Part shown: positions 55,861 through 64,000 of the stretch, in pieces
Position numbering within the stretch: position 1 is the first letter of the stretch
Layout of the letters: every line of letters starts with the position of its first letter
Source of the DNA: Poa pratensis
Taxonomy: Eukaryota > Streptophyta > Magnoliopsida > Poales > Poaceae
Reading direction: 5' to 3'
Length of the DNA stretch: 64,000 bases
Assembly (NCBI GenBank): GCA_947311845.1
Contig: CAMZMU010000080.1
Location: 18,169,144 to 18,233,143 of the forward strand
The notes under the pieces: model-generated
What the model was told of the DNA's origin: nothing
Database searches by the model: none
What the model saw: the letters and a program-made list of their open reading frames with translations, nothing else
Position numbers and translations under genes: made by a program

Positions 55861-56940
55861 TAGGAGTTAGGGTGTAATTCTACAGAAACTTGTTGGGAAT
55901 CACCAAGTGAAAGGAATGATGTAGAAGCAGCAAGTATTTCTCTCGATTAAGAACCATGGTTTATCGAACCAGTAGGAATACCATGTCCTCAACTAAGTTA
56001 ACGGTATATCCACAGAAAACACAAAACCAACTAGGTCCAAACAAATGTGGCAACAGGTTCCCATTCCCGAACCCGGGTGGTTAATTCTGCTATTAGGGAA
56101 TGGTTTTGGTGAAGATTTACTTCCCGTGGGGATGTTATCAAAGTAAAAAAAAACCTCCCCATCGGGTAAGGCGAGGCTAGGCCTGAATTAGCAATACCCA
56201 TAACTAGTACATGTTAGTTACCCACTAAGGAACATGACATGCGGAGCTAGGGTAAGAGAGAGTTGTGTATACACTAAAATCCCTAATCCCACCATCCCAC
56301 TGACCGACTATTTCCCCTCCCCTGTTCGGAGACACTCGTCCGCCAAAACTCTCTATCCCAAACCCTACTCAATGTTGTTGGCTATGTTGGGGATGGTTAT
56401 CATTGGTTATTTGCTAACCCAATGGGGATGGGGATGGTATAAGAACTGTCCCTGTGACTATTAATGGAGATGGGGACGGGAGAATTTTCTTGCACGGTGA
56501 TGGTTTTAGTTGAGCAATAACCAGGGGTTAGTGTCCTCATTGCCACATTTAGTTCCAAATGTCCAGGAAGGTTGTCAAGCTTCATGTCCTCCCTAGTTAC
56601 TAGAATTAAACATATAGTCTGGGAGGGATTTAATGAAATTCAAAAAAAAAATGGATACGAAAAATGTTTTATACCCAGCACGGGTGGAAAAATCCACCAT
56701 CACCAACGGGACGCAGACTATGGTGGGGTCAGAAAATACATCAATGACACGGAAGTTCTCATAGTCTCTATGCAGCTATAGTAGAATTGTCCTCTTGGTG
56801 CACCAGATCCTGCATGTCAATAGTGTCGAACATCCTTTAAGATGTGTTGCATTAGTGTGATTACTTCCATAGCCGTCCATATGAGTTACCTTGCATCGGA
56901 CGGTGGCCAGGTAGCTAGGTAGGTACTCCCGTGGATACCC
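55861..56940. other. Intergenic repeat-like sequence, no gene
   Basis: Contains GGGGATGG-rich words (56390-56480) of a type common in grass repeats. No ORF or terminal repeat is convincing. Confidence 0.35.
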
Positions 56941-56942
56941 AG

Positions 56943-57615
56943 TTTTTTTTTGCGGGAAACCACTGATTACATTTTTTTTTTGCGAAAAGAAACCACTGAT
57001 TACATTGAAGTCCAGAAGTAACAAAAAGACACCCCACAAAGATAGAAATAACACACAGGTCCTTCTGCAACACAGTTACGCCGACGAGGAACCAGACGTG
57101 CCGACGACGCGCCGCCCGCTGCATCTTCCAAACCTTGGAACGAAGATGATCCCCTGCGGATGGGAAGTTGTCGAACCTCGAACTCCAGAGAGCCTCCATC
57201 CATCGCCAAGCCAGCAGCACCATCGGCCTTCAACATCAGAAGCTTCGATTTCAAGATCTGGATCCGCCGCACCGGAATCCAGCCGGGAACGAGCGCGCAC
57301 GGCGGTCACCCAGGACCGCGAGCACGGCGGGAAGTCGCCTGCTTGATGACGAAGCTCCAAAGAACGACGACATCGGAGAGGAAGAAGACGACCCCAAAAC
57401 GCCAACCACCGACGCCTCCGCCTCCAAGACGCCGCCGGTGAGCAACCTACTCAAGCCTACGCTATATACACGACGAGATCCGGGGTTCCCCCACCCTCCC
57501 GCCGCCGGAGCGGCCGGCGGAGGGAAGGGGAACCAGCGAATCGCCGCCGGCGAGGTGGTTTGACTAGGTGGTTTCAAGAAATCGCCCTTAGGCACTGTAG
57601 CGGGAGAGGGGACGA
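56943..57615 (-). mobile_element. Poly(A) retroposon, same family as 1951-2682
   Basis: Starts with T-runs on the plus strand. The stretch AACCACTGATTACATT with its T-run is duplicated at the poly(A) end (56945-56975 and 56975-57005). The right half shares GATCCGGGG, CGCCGCCGGAGCGG and CACTGTAGCGGG with the other copy, in the same order. Conserved peptide fragments (GWGxPGSxRVYxVG) in the same minus-strand frame hint at an ancestral coding region. Confidence 0.6.
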
Positions 57616-58376
57616 GTCCAAGGTCGCGTCTAAATTGGGTTGATAATACGTTGTGGAACTTAATTCTATTTAAAATATTCTTTACTACTGGCTTCACCTA
57701 ACTGATGTTTTTGCGTTTGAGTGAGTCCCTGCAGTTTACCTTCTTTCTGGAACAGTGGTATATTTCAATTTTCTTGTCATTTCCCATCTATTTCCCATTT
57801 CGCATGTGTACACCCCAAGATGTAGAAACATACACATGTTTTTTTTAGATTCCTATAACTCTCTAAAAATAAAGCTACTGCTAGAAGAGTTTTCAAAGTA
57901 AACTACCAAAACGAAAATGAACTCACGACACTACACACAGCACTGAATTGCCCACATTTGGTGACATCACAACCTATGAAACACAGGAAATACTCCAAAC
58001 CAACCCCTAAAACTTCTTCTCCAAGTTTGAAAAAGAAAAAACCCACTATTTATGTCTTGTTTTCTTGTACAAAGCATTGTAGCAGTAATTAGCCGGCTCC
58101 CTTTCCTGAAATCACCACATGGATGGCCGAGTCCTCCAAAGGCCAGTCCAGAGAGCATGGGGCCAAGCTAGAACCCAACACCCCCTATTAGGAACATAAA
58201 AAAAGTTGATATATGTGTATATGAGATGTTACCATTAAACACTTATAATATTCATATTAAATCATTTATACATGTTGTCTTAATAGTTCTATATGACATA
58301 TCTAGATGCAATAAAGTTAATAATGATGATATATCAAATCATTTGTATGTATTGAATACGTTCTAACCAATGATCA
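57616..58376. other. Intergenic, no gene seen
   Basis: AT-rich, with only short ORFs. Confidence 0.4.
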
Positions 58377-59084
58377 CGTTTTTTCGAAAGGGAATATATT
58401 AATACTAAGTTGTATCAAATAGACCTGGACTCTGCACCAACACGTGTCAAGAGCCACTTGAGCCCTCGAGGAAGCACACATCCAAATTATTAATAAAAAA
58501 CTTAGGACACGACACCCAAATGCTATGCTGAAGCAATAAAGTAAGTGCAGCAGCGACGACACCACAATTCACAACACTAGGAGTCTAGGACTATGTGGAA
58601 AGGTTCTCCAAAAGCGACGCCTCCTGAAAGGAACGATGGTTTAGCGCCGTCGTCGCTGAATCTAACCACAAAAGACTAGATCATGGTTTTTCACCCTAAA
58701 GAGGAAGTACAACCAATCTTCGGCAATGTCTTCAACAAGGGAACGACGTGTATACATTAATTGTCATTCTAGGCACAATCAACAACGGTAACACCTAAAA
58801 TTTTCACTCTGAGCTCAAGATTTGGTAGTCGAAATATCACCAAACAAAATTCACCATGTGTTGTCACCTCCATACCGAGCTAGCCCTCCCATACATCCTA
58901 TACTTGTAGGATAGCATGCCAATAAGGGCAATTAGTCGATGCAACAAAAGTTAGATTTCATGATTGGCATGCACACGCCATGGATCTAGGATCTAGAAAC
59001 TCCGACCTCATCCATGAGATATGCACCCAAGGAATACATTTACGCGCACCGTCCTGACTCAGAATTCACCACGCAAATGATAAC
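58377..59084 (-). mobile_element. LINE-like 3' remnant, minus strand
   Basis: TTTTTTCGAAAGGGAATATATTAATAC at the left is the typical look of a poly(A) 3' end of a common cereal non-LTR family read in reverse. The rest is UTR-like with no RT motif. It is cut on the right by the LTR at 59085. Confidence 0.4.
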
Positions 59085-59614
59085 TGATACGTCTCAAACG
59101 TATCTATAATTGTTGGTTGTTCCATGCTTGTTATATTTCATTGCCACATGTTTTATAATATTTTTTCTATCATTTTGGCACATTTTATGGAACTAACTTA
59201 TTAACAAGATGCCCCGTGCCAGTTCCTGTTTTCTGCTGTCTTTTTGTTTCAGAAAAGCTAGTCGGTGAAGTTTCTCGGAATTGGCTGAAAATTTATGTGA
59301 ATTATTTTATGAAGAAACAAAGACTGCGCCAGGAGGACACCTGCAGGGGGCCCCACAGGGGCCAGACGAGCCCCCAGGCGCGGCCCATACCTTGGCCACG
59401 CCTGGGCCCCACCTGGAGGGATCGAGTAGCTTCTCGAGCACCCCTTTCGCCTATAAATTCTATTCCTCCCAAAAACCCTCGGTACCCAATCACTTTTCCA
59501 GAAACACATCCAAGGCCGTCGCCGTCGCCAACCCTAATCGGGAGGGTTCTGAAGCTCTTCCTGACACCCTGCTGGAGGGGGAGATCGTCACCGGAGGCAT
59601 CTACACCACCATGC
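59085..59614 (+). mobile_element. Athila-type LTR fragment (E1)
   Basis: Starts TGATACGTCTCAAACG and follows the B LTR in order, but clearly diverged, to the CACCATGC block, where a second LTR start follows. A GC hairpin with CCAGGCG/CGCCTGG and GGCC/GGCC arms (59374-59405) lies 46 bp before CTATAAATT (59451). There is no internal domain. Confidence 0.8.
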
Positions 59615-59800
59615 TGATACGTCTCAAACGTATTTATAATTTTAGATGTTTCATGCTTGTTTTGTAACATTGCCACATGTGTTTATTATACTTTTATATC
59701 ATTTTATGCATTTATTGGACTAACCTATTAATAGTGGCAAAAGTGCACAATGTTCTTATTTTACACGTTGATGTGTAGGAATTACTTGGAAATTGACAAG
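59615..59800 (+). mobile_element. Second Athila-type LTR start (E2), truncated
   Basis: Begins again with TGATACGTCTCAAACG, directly inside E1, and then diverges. Its right boundary is unclear between about 59800 and 59930. Confidence 0.65.
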
Positions 59801-60117
59801 AACGCAAAAGGACCCTTGTTGGAGGTGGACCCCAAAAACAATGCTAATATATGCAAAGATGATTTTGAGGCTGTGGTAGGTAGGCTATTATTTAGGGCTC
59901 ACTATACTCGGTAAATGGAAGATTTACCATGGTTGCTGTCATCTCTATATCTTTATTGAAAAAGATACTTCAAAAGATATATTTTTATAAAAATAGTTTT
60001 CCTCTCGCAGATGTCACTTATCATTGAGGGTTTTATCAAAAACTTTTCCAAAAAGGATTTTCTTTGCAGAACTTCTTGGGACTAAGGCACCTCCATAGTT
60101 TTTTCCTTCAAAACACT

Positions 60118-60166
60118 GTACCTCCAAGGTACGATCATTCCCGTTTATCCAGTACTTCCAAGTACT
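60118..60166 (-). other. Two short hairpins in element F
   Basis: GTACCT/AGGTAC around TGG (60118-60132) and AGTACT/AGTACT around TGGA (60151-60166) on the minus strand. They match the position of C's hairpin at 21061-21075. Confidence 0.6.
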
Positions 60167-60740
60167 CACTTTCTTTCTAACACAACACCACTTTTTGAAA
60201 ACGTCGACACAATGCTGGCTACATGGCCTTTCAACTGTCCATGACCGCGGACGCGGCTATTCGAATAGTTTTGACTCTGCAGAGTTTGTACACTTTCACC
60301 ACATCAAATAGGTCATCGCCGTGGAACACCCACGGATTGTCGGACGACAATACGTAAAACGTCGGGACACTAATATAGACTTTCCACTATGTCTATGCTA
60401 ACACAAAGATACCTCTTCGACTAGGTTGGTCCTCCCGACACCGTATGACCCATCTTTGGCCTCATACTGCCATATCAGGAGGCCTAATCGCTTCAACTGG
60501 TAGTAACTTAATCTATACTCTTCATGCTCCTTTCTCTTAGGCAGCATTCAGTTCAGGGGGCCATAGCCACCACCCCTAAGCAATTGAGGTAGCTCCGTAT
60601 TAACACAGACAAGTTTCCGGTCAAGCCCCGTCCCATGTGGGGGTAAGATGGTTGTACTGTAAGGTTGTCGAGCGAAGACCAGGTTATGTGTCGTTTTTAG
60701 AAAAACAAAACTTCCAGTACTTCTCATCTCCATACCACCA

Positions 60741-60766
60741 CTTAGGCAAGGTCCCACCTTCCCAAG
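60741..60766 (-). other. GGG-loop hairpin in element F
   Basis: On the minus strand AAGGT-GGG-ACCTT, extended by CTTGGG pairing with CCTAAG across one bulged base. It is preceded by an AAAACCC leader as in C's array. F has one unit where C has five. Confidence 0.65.
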
Positions 60767-63700
60767 AGGGTTTTCATAAACATTTTTGTTTTTCCGAAAA
60801 CAACACAAAAGTGCCCATCCTATAATTTTTATTTGTCTCAAACTAGTAATAGTGTCGGGATAGGGTTTTTCCTATGGTCTTTGCCATGATCTGGAGTATA
60901 TACCAGAACTGGGGTGTAGCAGGTATATATAAATAATGCAAGGTAAAATATGCATAGCATGGTAAAACAAAATAGATGAAGGGTGCAAGCTTTTGAGATG
61001 GCTTGTCTTGCTCAGTGGTTTGTCCCTGGTTATGGTGATCAACACAATCTCCACAGAAACCGTCAGCAGATAATTCCTCCTCGCGATTTTCTAGCGTCGC
61101 AAAAAGAAAAGAATACAATCAACAAACAGCAACGCACAAGAAGGAACTATCAAGCAAAGTTAACGGACAACAAATACGTTACAAAGTAACAAACAAGTTG
61201 AATCACCACAACACTAATCATTTTTATACTATTAGGGATTAAAGTAGTGATTAAGTCACTTTTAGGGTTCCATAAAATCATGCAAGGCTAAGCATAAATA
61301 AACCACCTAAACAACCAGTAGCAACTACTTAGCCACAAAGATTACTTAATTAGGCTTAATGAACAAACATCACACTCATGGTTAAATTACTTAATTGGAA
61401 TATTGTCTAACAACACTTTTAGCAATATTTGTTAAACCCGAACAAGTCTAACTCAAGTCAATAACAGTACTAACATATACTAGCAAGGCAAACAACAGTA
61501 ACAAGCATGTAACAGCACCTAAACATGCAGCAAATAACACAAACAACATTTTCCTAATAAAGGCACTTAAATCTTTTCCTTTTGTTAGAGGCAGAAAACA
61601 ACATTTATACCATTTTAATTATCCAAGATGCTCTGTAAGTTCAAGAATCGTGTAAATCTATATTTAAGTTCTATGATAGTATTATAAGCTAAACCAATTG
61701 GGTTTGGTTCAAAATTTTATTAACAGAAATTATTAAAAATGCTTAAAATGCTCTCTGACCTTATTTTAAAACACAAGCAACTTTTGTTCTAGGCATCCAA
61801 AACACATGGGGTAAATTTATAATGAAATATACTGTCAAGGGCTATCCAAAACAATTTTGTTGATAATTGTTGGATTAACCAAACTCAAGTTATTAAGGAA
61901 ACAGTGTTTCAGACCAGTGATATGAAAACATTTACCAAACCTACAATAATTCATATTTTTCGATTCAGAAAGTTGCATGTGGTCAGGCAAACATACTAGT
62001 ATCACTGTGATTTTTGGTTTGGGCAAAACGTAGAGATAAGTATTTTAAACAGATTTAAAGTGGAGGGTCAGAAACAGATCTTAGGAAAAAGGAATAACCT
62101 GCAGGGAAAAAATGTTAACGGGCCAGATATGGTACTGTTCACGGCCCAGCATCCCGAATCAGCCCACGCGGCTGCTGCGTGTCTTCTTCCTCAGAAGCAC
62201 GAACAAACAGCAAAAATGGCAGCAATGGTGACGTTGCTCGCGTGGCTCACCTAGGGCGATGAAAGGCGAAGGAGAGTGTTCGAGGATGATGCAGGGAGTC
62301 CAGGGAGTCGAGGGGTGCTCGCAGTTCTTGCCGTCGAGCTCCAGAACAACGGCAATGTCGAGGACATCCGCGGCGGACACGAGATGGTCGCGGTAGCTCC
62401 GTTGCTTACTGGACAAATAGAAGGGGAGCATGGGGAAGAGCGAAACAAGGGGAACACGGAGGTGCAAGAATGGAGAGGAAAGGGGGACGGTGTTGCTCGG
62501 AAACGTTATGGAAAGTTCTCGGAACCGAGATGAACTTCTCGCGTTCCTCGCCGGCAGAGGACGAGAGAGCTCACGTTCTTCGCTCGGGGTAGCAGAGAGG
62601 TGGTGTGGGGGAGAAATGGGAAAGGTTAGGGCGCGGGAGAGGGCCTGTGCCTTCTTATCCATGCGGGTGCCGGTCCACGATGGAGAACGTGCACGGACAG
62701 CAGCGTGTGGTGCCCGGGATGGCGATAGGCCGCGGCTGGGCGGTGGAGGAGCGTTTGATCGAGCAACCTCGCGTGCTAGAAGGAGAGGGAGAGGCTAGGA
62801 GCCAATGGTTCAGCCGGGCACGGGCGAGGTTCCGTCCGCAAGCCAGGTGCTCGAGTAAATGCGCCGCAGCGGATTGGTTGCTGCAGCGGCGGTAGGATGC
62901 AAAGGAGAGAGAGAGGGGTCGTCTGGGAGGTGGGCAGAGCGTTGGGGTACCGCCTTCACCCACTGGATGGCCTCCCACGACCTAGAAAGTGAGAAGATCA
63001 ATCAAGATCCTGGGCTGCGGGTTCCTGAGGTGGACACGGCTCGCATGGACAGCACGGTCCTTGCACGTGCCCGGGATTTCGGGGATACGGTGCAGGGGTG
63101 CGTGCGGTGCATCGTGACAGGCCTGGCCATGCCACGGTCGTGTGTGCGTGCGAGTTGAGTGTGTGGGGTGTACGGTGGATGTCGGGCCGGCATGCTCGTG
63201 CACAACTCTTGGCACGCCAACGAGTGCACAAAATGCACTGGGATAGATAGGCTAGCTACGGTGTAGGTCTAGGTGGGGTTTTGGGTGGGTTTAAATTAAC
63301 TTTTGAATCAAATTCGAATTCGGCCGAAAACAGTTTTCAGAAAAATTCAGAATTCCAGACTTAGTGAAATTTCTAAGTCCAGAAAAACTGTTATTTTGTG
63401 TCAAAAGTTGCAGAAGAACTGATGGCCCTAATGTGCTCGAAATTTTTGGAGAAAGGCAGGGACTTGAAGTACATACTCGAAAGTTTGAGAAACACCTTTT
63501 TAATCATTTAAAAAAAAAATGATTTGAGCATTGGCTCATGCTGGTTAGAACTGAATGTCTTAACAGTTTCCAGCACCTTTTATTATGGTGGCATCAAAAA
63601 CATCACGGCATAAGAAGGTTTAGAGCATTAAAAGCTCACACAAAACTCTAGGATGAGAGACAAGGTGTCAAGGATGGATGGGGTTCTGGTGCATTGACAA

Positions 63701-64000
63701 AAAGATTAAGTTTGAGTGTTAGAACAAAAATGCCAAAAGGCTAAACAATAACAGAGAAGAAGATAGGTCCAGAGATGGTTTTGCCAAGTTTTCTTCAAGA
63801 CTTTGAATAATACAAGCAAATATTTTTGAATAAAGGGCTCACATAAGACAATAGGAATGTTGGGTAATTTTGCTAAGAATTTTGGAAATACTTTTATTCA
63901 CAAAATATTTTAAAATCCATTCCCGGCCTTTTGGTAAATAAATTATAATCAATATAAAAATGCTTCCAAAACAAGTATTTTTGAATTGAGATGAGATGGT

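Larger units (their letters stand above)
59930..64000 (-). mobile_element. Element F: giant gypsy LTR related to element C, cut by window end
   Basis: The minus strand from about 63000 to 59930 follows the same order as C's LTR: GC-rich block (63250-62160), T-rich part, then a 3' segment with CCCCCACATGGGACGGGGCTTGACC, TTCGAATAGCCGCGTC and AAAGATATAGAGATG. It is a diverged family member in reverse orientation. Its LTR start lies beyond 64000. ORFs in the GC block are not recognisable proteins. Confidence 0.75.

Noticed and set aside
59085..59800. Two TGATACGTCTCAAACG starts as an LTR pair of one element
   Set aside because: They are 530 bp apart in the same orientation, diverge quickly after the start, and no internal domain lies between. 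They are separate LTR fragments.
62159..62662. 167-codon minus-strand ORF in element F
   Set aside because: It lies in the GC block of a giant LTR, has no known domain, and the related block in C is frameshifted between copies.

Overview
This window reads as intergenic DNA from a large, repeat-rich grass genome, very probably a Triticeae cereal (wheat, barley, rye or Aegilops type). The evidence is the content: Athila-clade Ty3/gypsy elements with tRNA-Asp-type primer sites, a giant-LTR non-autonomous (LARD-like) gypsy element, a CACTA DNA transposon with AGTCCCGG-type subterminal repeats, Stowaway MITEs, and poly(A)-tailed non-LTR remnants. No bacterial-style gene arrangement is present. I see no convincing complete conventional host gene. 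One spliced-looking unit near 52.2-54.2 kb is the best candidate.

Layout. 1-4.69 kb: a MITE, decayed non-LTR retroelements and a short retroposon with a perfect 16-bp target duplication. 4.69-43.96 kb: one nest of insertions in which every boundary can be read from target-site duplications (TSDs). A solo LTR (4693-43963, TSD CCAAG) was split by a CACTA element (4960-43322, TSD CGA). The CACTA was split by LTR element D (5475-40782, minus strand, GTCAC), D by A (8457-36610, minus, TTACT), A by B (15855-35007, plus, ACATT), and B's left LTR by C (16441-28523, plus, ATAGC). 43.97-52.2 kb: low-copy or decayed DNA with one retroelement, one MITE and microsatellites. 52.2-54.2 kb: the candidate spliced unit. 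54.3-59.1 kb: decayed transposon sequence and further poly(A) retroelements. 59.1-64 kb: two Athila-type LTR fragments, then a minus-strand giant LTR related to C that runs off the end.

Function. No retroelement here has a reverse transcriptase or integrase. A keeps gag, a retropepsin domain and a broken third ORF. D carries one 510-residue ORF of unknown function. B has shrunken gag and protease remnants. C has 4.6-5.4 kb LTRs around a 2.1 kb non-coding interior. All would need enzymes supplied in trans, so the informative signals are non-coding. These are a covarying array of GGG-loop hairpins in the giant LTRs, repeated polypurine-tract 13-mers inside every Athila-type element, a triplicated primer-binding site in B, and GC palindromes ahead of LTR TATA boxes. 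The CACTA element carries a single-exon DEDDy 3'-5' exonuclease ORF with all expected catalytic residues and a TATA box, which looks like a captured host gene.
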